Origin: Coprinellus micaceus
Lineage: Eukaryota > Basidiomycota > Agaricomycetes > Agaricales > Psathyrellaceae
DNA: 64,000 bases
Assembly: GCA_951394405.1 (NCBI GenBank)
Contig: OX596340.1
Location: forward strand, 3,596,001-3,660,000
Direction: 5' to 3'
Position numbers and translations under genes: made by a program. The notes beneath the pieces are model-generated. The model did no database searches. It saw nothing but the letters and a program-made list of their open reading frames with translations, and had not been told where the DNA came from. Shown piece by piece: positions 1 to 10,600 of the stretch (the first letter of the stretch is position 1; every line of letters begins with the position of its first letter).

Positions 1-1042
1 CGATATCCCTCCAAGTTGTTTCTGTTTCATTCGTTCCACTCGTCTTGGTTGTCGTTTTCAATGGCGACTCCGAATGGGAGCGTGGCGCTTGACCTCACTC
101 TCCACCGACCCCGTTCATCGATGTTCTCTGCCCATCAGCGTCTCGCGCCCGCGATTTTAGATCGGGGACAGGGCACTGTGAGCTGGGTGACACCTGAGAA
201 CTATGGGTCGGTGGTTGAGGAAGGAATACGCTGCCTTCCCACTCCCATGGCGCGTCCCTCTTAGTTCGTTGTTTTCTTTCACCTGTGGGTGGAGAAGAGA
301 GGAAGATGGGGACGAGCCGAGACGCATGAGGGACCCCGCTCTCGACGTCACGGCGTGCTGGAGATCGTGCATTCACTGAGGCTGGGGATTTACCCCCAGG
401 TGGTGTGGGTGTGTGATCCCAACATTCCCCATGGACGTCGATGGTTGAGGGTGACTCTGGGCAGTTCTCCGGGGTTTCGACTTCCCAGTGTTTCTTTGAC
501 GCATTCTCCTTTTCTTCGTCCCTTTCGTTTCTGTGCGATGTCGAGCGCTCCCCCTTGCCATCGGCCCTTCTCTCACCCGCCTGCGGACCTCGTGGCTTCG
601 TACCTCGAGCTTTACACCGACTCTGAACTACGGATGGTCCAAGGTGGGGCTAGTTTGGGGTCGACGGTTGAGGGAAGTTGAGCGATCGAACGTTCGGTCT
701 GCGTCGTTTTCTACTCTCTTTTTCCTCTATTCCGTTGCGTACTTGGTGAGACGGCCGAGGTTTGGGGCTGGTCAACGTTCTCCGCTCTCGGAGGTATCGT
801 ATTGCTGTGGCCGTTCTGGAGGTGCCTTTCTGCGGCTGTTCAGCGAGTGGAGGGACTCGAGAGCATCCCCTGGCATGCTATATGATCCGACGGACAGGGA
901 CCCGTTGGACCTTGTTTCCCCCATCGGTTTATACGACATTCTAGCTTTCCTATTCAAGTTCTATACCCTTTCCTCTTCCTCAATTCGATCTCACTTCTCT
1001 CTCAAACTGATACTAACACTTTCTCTTCTCCCCCTCATCTAG
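1..1042 (+). repeat. 3' part of a large ATG7 intron, inverted duplicate of 55007-56080
   Basis: No coding content. This stretch ends in a CAG/TAG-type acceptor (ATCTAG at 1037-1042) directly before the ATG7 exon at 1043. It matches, with many point differences and small gaps, the reverse complement of 55007-56080, which is the end of the 2.58-kb intron in the second ATG7 copy. The two ATG7 copies therefore share the same intron-resident sequence. The rest of the intron and the 5' exons of this copy lie beyond the left edge, if they exist. Confidence 0.75.
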
Positions 1043-2607
1043 GGCTGGGGCGTCCGCACTATAACCCTCCTCGATTCCTCGACCGTCTCCTTCTCCAATC
1101 CCGTCAGGCAGCCGCTGTTTGAGTTCGCGGATTGCCTTGAGGGAGGGAAGCCTAAGGCTGAGTGTGCGGCGGAGTCGCTGAAGAGGGTGTACCCCGGGAT
1201 TGTGAGTCCCTTTCTCATGCCCTCCTTCCCCCTCTCCGCCTTCCTCTGGGTCCACCCACATTCAAAGTGATAGGAATGCTGATACAATTGAAAATAGAAC
1301 GCGACAGGCGTGAACCTATCCATCCCGATGCCCGGACACCCTGTACCCAAAGGCCAAGAGGCGAAAGTGAAAGAAGACGTGGAGAAGTTGGAGAAGTTGT
1401 TTGATGAGCATGATGCGGTGTTCCTGTTGATGGATAGTAGGGAGAGTAGGTGGTTGCCGACGGTGCTTGGGGCGAGTAAGGGGAAGGTGAGTGGGGTTCT
1501 TTTTGGTTCATGTCCTTTCGTTTGTGTCGATTCGGTGGGAGTGCATCGAGAGGGACTCTGCGTGTGAGGCCAAGTTGACACGGTTGATCGCCTCTTTTAC
1601 TCCTCTCGCGCGCCGAAACGCCCCTCGCCGTCCGAGGTCGTCGCGGAGGTTGCGTCGAGTTCAGAAGGTGGAATATTTGGTGTCCGCTTCGGCGCGCACT
1701 GCGCTACCTCATGATATCTCCATTCCTTCCCCTCTCAGCCTCTCCACTTCGTCAATCCACATTCCACTCTGCATATTCCCGATACACCAAGCAGATACTG
1801 ACACTCGATATTTTCAATAGATCGTCATCAACGCCGCCCTTGGCTTCGACACCTTCCTCGTCATGCGCCACGGTGTACGGGCGAAGGACGTGAAGGAGGG
1901 TGCGCAGAGATTGGGGTGCTACTATTGTAACGATATCGTTGCACCTGGAGACGTACGTACCCGTTCCCTCTCCGTTTCAAACTAGGTCTAATGAAGGGTA
2001 TGGGCGTAGTCGCTCACCGACAGGACTTTGGACCAAATGTGTACTGTCACCCGACCTGGCCTCGCCCCGATCGCTTCTGCGACGGCTGTTGAGCTTCTTA
2101 CGTCGCTCATTCAGCATCCAGACGGGTACTTTTTCTCTTATTTCCCTCCTCTTCGACCGTCCACTAACCCAGATTACTATCTCTCATTCACCCACTACTA
2201 CACAGCGTCCACGCCGCGGCTCCCCCGCCATCCACTGAACTCGCGCCTACGACTTCGTACGCCGAGCAGGGAGGTAGTGTCCTTGGCGAGGTTCCGCATC
2301 AGATCCGTGGATTCCTCGCGCAGTTTAGGAACTTGAAGTTGGTCGGGCACGGGTATGATAGGTGTACGGGATGTGCGGAGACTGTGAGTTCCGTCTTTTT
2401 CTTTCCTTGTGTATGAAGCTCACTGGTTTCGAACCATAGGTCCTGGAGGCGTACGAGAAGGAAGGCTTCGATATGCTCCTCAAGGTGTTCAATGATCAGA
2501 AGTACCTGGAGACGTTGGCAGGGTTGGATAAGCTCGCGGAGGAGGGCGAGGCGGCGCTTGAGGCGGTTGATTGGGACGAGGATGGGGGGGACGGAGATGA
2601 TTTCTAG
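1043..2607 (+). CDS. ATG7: Autophagy E1-like enzyme Atg7, C-terminal half (partial at left edge)
   Basis: Atg7 is the E1-like enzyme that activates Atg8 and Atg12 in the cytosol during autophagy. Exons read at 1043-1201, 1298-1486, 1821-1952, 2010-2125, 2206-2383 and 2440-2607, all with GT-AG introns and compatible phases. The first exon begins [13 protein letters not shown] and continues through [10 protein letters not shown], the nucleotide-binding part of the E1 fold. [10 protein letters not shown] and [17 protein letters not shown] follow. The catalytic cysteine lies in [13 protein letters not shown], the conserved Atg7 active-site block. The tail [11 protein letters not shown]...VLEAYEKEG and the acidic end DWDEDGG match the family C-terminus. 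The N-terminal domain and the GxGxxG loop are outside the window. A second, truncated copy with the N-terminal half lies at 54872-59590 on the other strand. Identification is firm; whether a full gene exists to the left cannot be seen. Confidence 0.93.
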
Positions 2608-3408
2608 AGTGTGATTGCCTTTTCCTTCTGATTCTTACTTTGTGGAATTCAAATGTACAGTATACGAATCCTAGCTCAATTCGATATGTTCAACCAGAGT
2701 CGACTCAATTTGCGATAATTGTATGCGTTTCCGTCAGTCCTTTCTCGTGCTGCTGTGAGAACGGGCGCTGATAGATATCTCTTTCTAGGAACGTTCACTA
2801 ATATCCGTACCTCATCGTACATAATTTCAGACCAGGGTTCGACAATTCGAACGTAAAGTATTCATTTCTGTGGTGTTACAGGATCTTCACTGCTGAGAAA
2901 GGTGTGCACATACAGAACCGAGATCCTTGTCGGATGGCCCAGGTCTTGAATGGTCTCTAGCATCCGACCCTGACCATCGTAGGGCCTACTTCGGAACCAC
3001 AGTCGACCATGTCCTCAGAACAAAAGAAGGCTTCGCCGTGCCGTGGTTGCCATGGCTTGGCTCAAGGCACACGTTCTGCTTCCCAAATTTTAGGTGTTTA
3101 AGCGGTGAACGGAAGTTCTCATGATTTGCACTCGTCGCGGTCGGCTCGGATGTACCTCGAAGAAACGTCTGGCTTGGCACACTCTCCACTCCTTCATTAC
3201 TCACGTATTGAGGCTAGTGCGGAGGATCTACTCCTCTCCAGACTTGGGAAACCCAATTCGCATTTCTCACTGGATGTCATGGGTGCGTCCGTCTAGCCCA
3301 CTTTCGGTCGAACCTGACATTCATCTACGAGCATTTATAACGGCAGCCAAATTCGCATTCAAATTCCCCAAGCTCCAAAAAAGGCCCCACTGCGAATTCA
3401 TCCCGAAC
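2608..3408. other. Intergenic region
   Basis: No convincing gene. A TATA-like ATTTATAA lies near 3332-3339, about 75 bp before the start of the next gene, and probably belongs to its core promoter. The rest shows nothing I recognise. Confidence 0.5.
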
Positions 3409-4044
3409 ATGCAGTTCAAAACCCTCTTTCCCTTCGTCACCATCCTCACCCTCGCGTTCTTCGCGTACGCTCACCCGGCTGAGAAGCCAGACCTCCCTAC
3501 CATTACTGGCCGCCCAGTCGAAACAATTCCCCTCCCTCCTACCAAACCACCGAGTCCAACTCCTACCACTTGCAGCCCCGTCCCATGCCCCCTCACTATC
3601 TGCGGTGGATGCCCTAAAGGCTCTCACCCCGTCGAAATCCCTCGCCCATGCAATTGCCCGCTTTGCACCTGCGTTCCCGACGAGACTAAGACGCCGGAAC
3701 CTACCCCCACTCCGACCTGCACCCAACAGATCTTCTGCCCGTTGACAATGTGTGCTGGGCCTTGCGCACCTGGATCGACCCCGACAGCCACTCCCGTACC
3801 GTGCAAGTGCTCCATTTGCGGATGTGCGCCTGAGACAACCGTCACAAAGCCGACCCCGACCACCACCAAGCCGCCGGTCATCACTCAACCACCGCAGTGC
3901 TACGACAATCCGTGCATCGCTGCGCTGTGCCCTGTCGGGTCTCTGCCTACTATCACGTCCAGGCCGGGAGATGCGTGTCCCAGTTGCAGCTGCTCGCTGA
4001 CTGCAACATTCACCAAACCCACTCCGTATGTTACACCGTTATGA
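3409..4044 (+). CDS. Secreted proline-rich protein with three cysteine-rich repeats
   Basis: Single-exon gene of 211 residues. I chose the ATG at 3409 because it opens a clear signal peptide (MQFKTLFPFVTILTLAFFAYA) and lies about 75 bp behind a TATA-like box. The longer upstream frame has no such features. After a Pro/Thr-rich linker come three repeats with the pattern C-x4-C-P-L-T-x-C-x-G...P-x-P-C-x-C-x2-C-x-C (about residues 47-85, 100-140 and 165-195), separated by TKPTPT-type linkers. The Cys spacing resembles antistasin-like modules, but I cannot claim homology by eye. The likely location is cell wall or extracellular. It sits between ATG7 and a convergently transcribed small secreted gene. 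Function unknown. Confidence 0.75.
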   Translation: MQFKTLFPFVTILTLAFFAYAHPAEKPDLPTITGRPVETIPLPPTKPPSPTPTTCSPVPCPLTICGGCPKGSHPVEIPRPCNCPLCTCVPDETKTPEPTPTPTCTQQIFCPLTMCAGPCAPGSTPTATPVPCKCSICGCAPETTVTKPTPTTTKPPVITQPPQCYDNPCIAALCPVGSLPTITSRPGDACPSCSCSLTATFTKPTPYVTPL

Positions 4045-4634
4045 GGGCTTGGCGAGTCGTTTTCGTCCACGATGTAACTTTCTACCGATCTACTGGGTGC
4101 TCCCCGAATAAACAAGGTTCAGCGCTGAAGCCTGAAGTGAGGGCTGCCTGGGTATTGAAATGCCCAATGCTTCTAATTTTCCGGCGAGATATTTATCCGC
4201 TTCCAGCTCGATGGGCTTCCGCCCCTGAATCGAATTCACACTCGTTAGCCTTTAAGTTCGAATCACCGAGCAGTCGGCGGTTGCGGCAAATAAGCTTTGC
4301 AAATGGGAATTGATTCGACCTCTCGTTGAAGGAGGATGCAAATGAATCGCCAGCTACATAATTGGGCCTGAAACAACAAGCGTGCATGAGTCCATACGAA
4401 GGGTTTACAGGATAGGAGCAGGAGTGTAATCATACAGGGAATCGGTCACCAAAGTTTAAAGTGTAGAATGCGAGATCGTACAGGCGACCAGTCGCTCCAG
4501 GATCGTGGAAAGCGAGATGTATTTAGCAGTCAGGTGGATCACCCCGGACGCGAGGGAGGGTTACACCGTCGAGCTTCTATAAGGCATTGTTAGTATCCAT
4601 CGAAAGGGAGGCACAAATTATGCTCACGTTGTCT
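4045..4634. other. Convergent intergenic region
   Basis: Lies between two converging genes. A small possible 3' intron or untranslated region of the minus-strand gene runs from 4634 down to about 4578 (GTGAGC ... TTATAG on the minus strand). Nothing else supported. Confidence 0.4.
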
Positions 4635-5159
4635 TCAGGCAGACTCGTATGCGGCGAGAGCCTTCCAGTTCTTGTTCGTGTATTGGTCCGCAATGACTTC
4701 AGTAGCATTCGCGAGCCCGACAGGGACCTTGATAACCCGTGCAACGCCAGATCCATCCTGGTAGCTAAAGCCAGTCGGGGTAGCGCAGTCTGCCCCAGTC
4801 CCATCGCTGACCGCCCTCCTCCCAGCGCTGTGGAACCAGTTGAGGAAGTTGGCACGCGCTCCGCCTCCGTTCCAGCACTTGGTCCCGGAACCAAAGACCG
4901 CGAAGAGGAACGCCGAGCAGGCGTTGGTGTACCCTTGGCCTTGGCTGCCGTTGGGCAGGTTCTCGAATTGAGCGGAGAACCCGAACCCGGCGGGCATGGG
5001 ACCACAGCAAACAGCGCCGCCGTCGCTGCAGAAGAAGTTGGCTCCAGAGCACTGGACGGTGCTGGAGTAGCCTCGGTAGGTGACGGTCTGCGCAACGCTC
5101 TCGCTGGTGACAGCGGCGAGGGTGAGGGCGAGAGCAGAAACGAGCTTGGTGAAGTGCAT
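4635..5159 (-). CDS. Small secreted Cys-rich protein
   Basis: Reads as one exon of 174 residues from ATG at 5159. The start is supported by a signal peptide (MHFTKLVSALALTLAAVTSE) and a TATA-like TATTTAAG around 5233-5242 on the minus strand. The mature part has YRGYSSTVQC, a close CCGP pair, C-x-AFLFAVFGSGTKCW, a Gly/Ala/Asn stretch and a GTGADCATP segment, giving about seven cysteines that could form disulphides. No catalytic motif is visible. It looks like one of the small secreted protein families common in basidiomycetes, probably extracellular. I do not recognise a named family. Confidence 0.72.
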   Translation of the reverse strand: MHFTKLVSALALTLAAVTSESVAQTVTYRGYSSTVQCSGANFFCSDGGAVCCGPMPAGFGFSAQFENLPNGSQGQGYTNACSAFLFAVFGSGTKCWNGGGARANFLNWFHSAGRRAVSDGTGADCATPTGFSYQDGSGVARVIKVPVGLANATEVIADQYTNKNWKALAAYESA

Positions 5160-5790
5160 GGTGAGAAGGCTTGGCGTTAGCTGAGAGAGTGCTCTGGTGC
5201 TTTGCGATGAAGCTACCAAAATGTTATCCCTACTTAAATACTCGTTCAGCCCAGTCACGAGGGAGCGCCGTTCCCTCTATGGGGTTGGGACGTTCCCTTT
5301 GCGCGAATTTGAAAGCCATAGTGTCTTCTATTGTCCGGTGGTGAGCCTCAGCTGAGTGCTCAGCCCTTTCAATTATGGCATTCTATTTCGGACTCACGGC
5401 GGAGCCAGCGTGGGGATTGAACTCGTGCTGTGGGGGCGCACTGGGGTCCGATCCTGTTCGGCTTGACAAACGTTTTGTACGAGCCGATGGATCCGGGCGT
5501 CTCCTCTATTCCACAGCTGAGTTCTTGTTATTGACCGTTCGATAATGGTCACTTTGTATGAATCAACACACCCACGTCGATACTTAGGACACTCCCTCTT
5601 CATTCTGAATTGAACATCCAGCGAAGCAGGTGAAAGGGGCATATGCGTCACAGTTAGACAACCCTGGATATACTGGATGACAGAAGAAGAAAGTACAAGG
5701 CTAAAAACAGAGCGAAGGATAGAAGCCAACCATGCGACTGGACCGGCGATCCTGCTATCTCCGCATTCTTTGACAGTCATCGAGCTCAGT
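5160..5790. other. Intergenic flank up to the nested-element block
   Basis: Promoter side of the 4635-5159 gene and plain sequence after it. It ends in CTCAGTCTCGTA (to 5796), whose last eight bases GTCTCGTA are the left target-site copy of the P-like element. No gene supported. Confidence 0.5.
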
Positions 5791-5796
5791 CTCGTA
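5789..5796. repeat. Left TSD (GTCTCGTA) of the P-like element
   Basis: GTCTCGTA here and at 35429-35436 flank CAAGGGGCCAC termini. The left terminus itself was cut by insertion of KDZ1: its first two bases (CA) remain at 5797-5798, and the whole tip CAAGGGGCCAC is also present at 30700-30710 because the KDZ1 target duplication (CTCGTACA) overlaps it. Confidence 0.8.
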
Positions 5797-5798
5797 CA

Positions 5799-6110
5799 CA
5801 CCTGGGCATCACTAACCCACCGCGTCCTGTGCTTGCGATAGCCCCCGGCTATCGCATGCATGGTGCGCATGGATCGCTTGATTTCCACTACCGGGCGGTA
5901 ATTCCTGGCTCGATCACGAAAAAGGAAACATGGTAGGTTTCCTGAAGGGCAATGGGAGGGCCCAGGTGGTCAAAGGCCCACGAGGGCATATGACCTCACA
6001 CCGTCGGCGAGATACCGACGGTCCCCCGCGCTGCACATGGCCGCTCGGCGTCAGCTCGTCTGCCTCTGATGGCTGCCCCGTAGGTACAAGCTCGCCGTGT
6101 GCCGTTGCTT
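5799..6110 (+). repeat. KDZ1 left TIR
   Basis: About 312 bp, nearly identical to the reverse complement of 30379-30693. Contains self-complementary blocks, for example CGATAGCCCCCGGCTATCG near 5838-5856 and a CCGTCGG...CCGACGG pair near 6002-6025, which may be transposase binding or folding sites. That role is inference. Confidence 0.88.
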
Positions 6111-6386
6111 TGATAGATCCAGTATACAGATACATGCCACCCTGATCTATTTGAGATATGTACAGCTCATAGGTATCTTCTTCAAGTTAGGTAGAGAAGT
6201 CATACGAAATCAAAGCAATTTTAATGCCGAAGTTGAGGTCTCATAGTCCAGCATGACATTTAGGCAGACAAGGGTATTGATTTGGGTAGACTACGAAACA
6301 TAGAAAGTGATAGGTAATTAATGGTGTAGCTACTTAAAACAGGTGAGGTTTGTGAGAGAGGTTGTGGCGCCGGAGGTGCTACAGGG

Positions 6387-6691
6387 CTAGTCTCTAGAGG
6401 AGCTTGCAGGAGCTGAGGGGGCGGGCGTTGCTAGACGTGCATTCTCCTTCCCTTTCCGGGGACCCCTGGACAAACCCTTGTCCTTCCGTGGTTTTTTGGG
6501 AGGTCCCGAGGGGCCAAGGAGCTCGCCGTTGGGGCCTGAGACAGATATGAATGGATCAATGTTGCGTTTGCGAGAACAAGAGGGAGGGGCAATCGGTGAA
6601 GTGGCGACAGGGGCAAGCACGATGGGACCGGTGACACCTGCAGTGGTGGACGGGGCGGTGATGACATTTGTCAGAGGCGGCATGATGGAAG
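6387..6691 (-). pseudogene. Gene G, detached 3' exon portion
   Basis: On the minus strand this reads LPSIMPPLTNVITAP, a Pro/Thr/Ser-rich stretch, a basic KKPRKDKG segment and the stop at 6387-6389. Its codon phase continues exactly that of gene G, which breaks off at 23902: the join over the single target sequence TCTAC gives ...VTPL then PSIMPPL with no shift. The two pieces are separated by copia element 1 and by the inversion. It has no start of its own beyond reading through the LTR. Part of the same gene as 22371-23902. Confidence 0.8.
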
Positions 6692-6696
6692 GTAGA

Positions 6697-7079
6697 TGTT
6701 GGAAGACAATGCTCATGTCAACTCTATCTCTACAAAGAATACCTCTATTTCGAATGTTTTACTTATCTTCTATTGTTCTACAGAGAACAACAACCACCTT
6801 GTATTATTCCCATTATACTCGCACTTATTGTTCTCTTATCTCCACCTTATCTCCATTCACTGCTATTGTTCTCTACTTATGGAACGTCTATTGTTCTTTC
6901 TTATTGTTCCGCATATAGGTTGTCTATTGTTCTCCACAGTATATAGTCCACACTGTAAGTGGGTGAGTCCCCATCGAACTCTCCCCACTTACAGGTGTGT
7001 ATCTTGTATACCCTACTTACTTTCAATCTAATATCGAACTCTCCCCACTTACAGTGGGTCATACTTGCATCGTTCTACA
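6697..7079 (+). repeat. Copia element 1, 5' LTR
   Basis: 383 bp. Carries the T-type diagnostic bases (GGTGTGTATC, TTTCAATCTAATATCG, GGTTGTC, CTTATTGTTCC) shared with the 3' LTR of element 2, not with its own 3' LTR. Contains tandem copies of CTCCCCACTTACAG near its 3' end. Confidence 0.93.
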
Positions 7080-7097
7080 AGTTATGAGCCCCGGGCT
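7080..7097 (+). other. Primer binding site matching the initiator tRNA-Met anticodon arm
   Basis: GTTATGAGCCCCGGGCT follows the 5' LTR after one base. Its complement contains GGGCTCATAAC, the anticodon loop (CAT) and stem of eukaryotic initiator tRNA-Met. This fits half-tRNA (internal) priming as known for Drosophila copia, rather than priming from a tRNA 3' end. Confidence 0.7.
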
Positions 7098-7667
7098 CCT
7101 CTGATCACGCCATCCGTTATCAGACACCGCAGTAACCGCTCCACTGCCCCTCGATCGCCCATAGCCTACGGCCTCTTCTCGTGTGATATCTCCACCTGAA
7201 GCCTATCTCCCTTCACATTCTCACTATCTTCACTTTCGCTATTTACGTTTCGCTACTTACATTCCACTACCCCTCCTGATACTCAGGAGTACGTATCAAC
7301 TTCCATTACCACCTTCTACCCCGCGGCAAGCATTCCCACTACGGGAAAGAAGCTATCAGGAAGTCCACAGACGCTTATCGTCTGCGGAATTAGAGTAGCG
7401 ATCCTTCTTTGAGAGGCCTGATTCGGTTGGACTGGGGAAACGACGCAACAGTAGCGCTCCCTCCATCCAAACACTTTCAGTAACCGGTACTCAAAGTGAC
7501 AGCGGGGTTCCCTCTGCGGATCTTAGTGTAAAACTTCAACTCCTTTTTAGGATATCTACGTATTGGTCTGTTTTACCTACAAAATCACGGGCACTTTACC
7601 TATCACCTATCTCTTATCGTTTCGTACCTATCATTTCATCCTCTCCCATTCTTCATCACCTACCATC

Positions 7668-10600
7668 ATGGACTCTACCACTACGGCCTCACCCATCATG
7701 CTCACGGCTTACACTGTGCAGCAGTGGAAGTTCACTGTCGAGAACAAGGCCTTCGACCTCAACGCCTACGGCATCCTCACTGGGGAAGAGAAAAAACCTG
7801 GGAGCAATACCGACGACAAGGTCAAGTCCGACTATGCCAGTCGCCGCTCCAAGCTCATCGGCTACGTCCGGTCTACTCTCGACCACTCCCAACTCGAGAC
7901 CGTCCTCTCTGGCATCCAAGTCACCGACATCGCTGCTATCTGGGAGAAGCTCTTGGAAACCTACCAGCCCAAGACTTCTGGCTCTCGCATCAGTGTCCTT
8001 CAGGAGATGATGGCACTTCGAATGAGGTCCTCAGGTTTCGAGAAGGAGACCTACTCCGACTTCGGATCGCGTTGCATGGCACACGCCTCACGTCTCACTG
8101 CGCTCCTCCTGCAAGGAGCAGAATACCTTCCAGAGACAACACAGACCGTCACCATCTCCTCCCAAACGACATCGGATGGAGCAACAACGACGATTCAATC
8201 CACCAGTCGGGGAGCACATGAACTCCTTACGCCCTCTGCTTTCGAGGAAGGATACACGGCTGCTCATCTCGCGCGCGATCTTGCGATCAGCATGATCCCC
8301 ATTGGTCTTGGCAAGGATGACACCATCCTCCGCAATACGCTCAACCACATCTCCACTGGGGACGACAATCCCCTTGAAGTCCTCGATCACCTTCGCAAGG
8401 CCGACTCCCTCGCTCGCAACACTCAGCTTGCTGAGGGGACATCCGCCGCTCTTCAGGTAGCCACAGCTGCCCCGAAGAAGAAGGCGAAGTACAGGTGCAA
8501 GGTCCACGGTTGGCAGAACACGCATGAGGACAAGGACTGCCGCGTCCAGAACTCCCAGAAGGCCAAGATCGCGGAGACACCTACCACAGCAGCGACTGCT
8601 GAGGAGAGCGTCATGATGGCCAGTGTTGCCCACATCGCAAGTCCCCTTATCCGTCGAGCTCGTAACAACCCCACTAATACTTCCTGGAACCCAGACTCAG
8701 GTGCAACCTCACATATGACACCCAATCGCAAGTGGATCCGTAACATGGTTGCGGTGAAAATTGCTGTGTCTCTCGCCAACAACGAGATCGTCTGGGCTAC
8801 AGGAAAGGGGGAAGTACGTTTCACGCCTCGTATATACGGAAAGGTTGGCCAAACTGTGATATTCAACCATGTACTATATGTTCCCGCACTTCGCAATAAC
8901 CTATTCTCGATCCTCTCTGTTGTTAAGAAGAGCAAAATGCGCGTCGTAATTGAAGGAGACTCGCTTGACTTCTTCAAGAATGGCGAGCTACTCCTAACAG
9001 CTACCATCGACGGAACTGTTGGCTCTCTCAATGGGACAACGCTCGAAAACACGGAAACGGAGGCAGCCTACATCTCCAAGATCGAGAAGGAACTATTACA
9101 TCAGAGGTTAGGGCACATTGGGAAGGATCGTCTAGAGACGCTTATGCGCCAAGACTTGGCCACTGGCATCCTGGTGAAGGAGGGCACGGAACTCAACGAC
9201 ACCTGCGAACACTGCATTGCAGGGAAGCAACATCGGGATCCATTCCCAAAGCTATCAGCGAATCGCTCAACAGAGCTCCTTGGACGGATTCACTCGGACC
9301 TCCATGGACCCCTCGCTGTACAGACACCAATCGGCTATCGATACTGGATCACATTCATTGATGACCACTCACGGTTCAAGGAGGTCGCCCTCCTGAAACA
9401 CAAGAGTGACGCATTCCAAGCCTTCAAAGACTTTGTTGCCAAGAGTGAGCGAAAGCTCGGCACAAAGGTCAAGGAACTTCGTGATGATAAAGGGGGGGAA
9501 TACATGGGGAACGACTTCATTCAATGGTGCAAGGGACTTGGTATCGCACGGCAACACACAGTTAAAGCCACACCCCAACAGAACGGTGTCAGCGAACGAC
9601 TCAATCGCACACTAACTGAAGGGGTCATTGCCATGCTCAACCAAGCACGCCTTCCCATGATGTTCTGGGGTGCAGCCGTACTCTATTACACAGACATCCT
9701 GAATGCGACCCCATCCTCTACATTATCGAATACTACCTCCTATGAAGTCTGGCATAAAGCAAAGCCCGATCTGTCCATGCACCGAGTATTTGGCTGCCGC
9801 GTATACGTCCATGTATTGCGCAAGGACCGCAAGAACCTCCAGTCACACACGGAGCCTTGTGTCTTTATCGGCTTTGAACCAGGCTACAAAGGCTGGAAAT
9901 GCTACAATCCAGTGACGAAGAAGATCACCATATCCCGGGATGTTATCTTCGCTGAAAGCACCTTCCCTGGTCTCTCAACCGTAGGGAATGAACAGGCATA
10001 CACGCCTATAGGCATTAGGGACATCTGGCCAGACGCCGATCTCGAACCGGAGAATCCACCTCTTGCACCACCTCATGCTCCCATTGCGCCACCACCGCCT
10101 CCCCATGACCATCCAGACGATGGATCAGACGAGAGCGACAATGATGACGATGGAGACCAAGCAGCACCTCGGACTCCCGAGCGACCTCCTAAGACTGAGC
10201 CTAAAACGCCAGCCACACAGCAACCGTCTGTCCATCCGTCAATTCCACCTACTCCTACGAAAAGGGATCCCTCATCTACTCCCTCAACGAAACAGCTGCT
10301 ACCAATACCTGCCTTGTTCCCAGGGCTCCCTGCACCAGCTGAGGACGGACCCATGTTCCCAGAACTACCTCCTCCAGCACCAGTCGCACCTCCAGCACCT
10401 GCCCAGAAACGCACCCGGCCACCTCCCCCTCCCCCTCGCGAATCAATCCCTCGCAAGGCGAAAGTTCCAAAAGCTCCACCGCTAGTAGCACAAAGCTCCC
10501 GGCCTGTACGGAAAACAGCAACGTCCGTCAAGGACTACCAACTCGCGAGTGGAAAAGGGAGACGCGGTACAATTCCAGTGGCCAGGCGTGAAGGGGGTGA

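Noticed and set aside
3325..3888. 187-codon minus-strand frame opposite the secreted Cys-rich gene
   Set aside because: It mirrors the GC-rich coding frame on the plus strand; no start context or domain.
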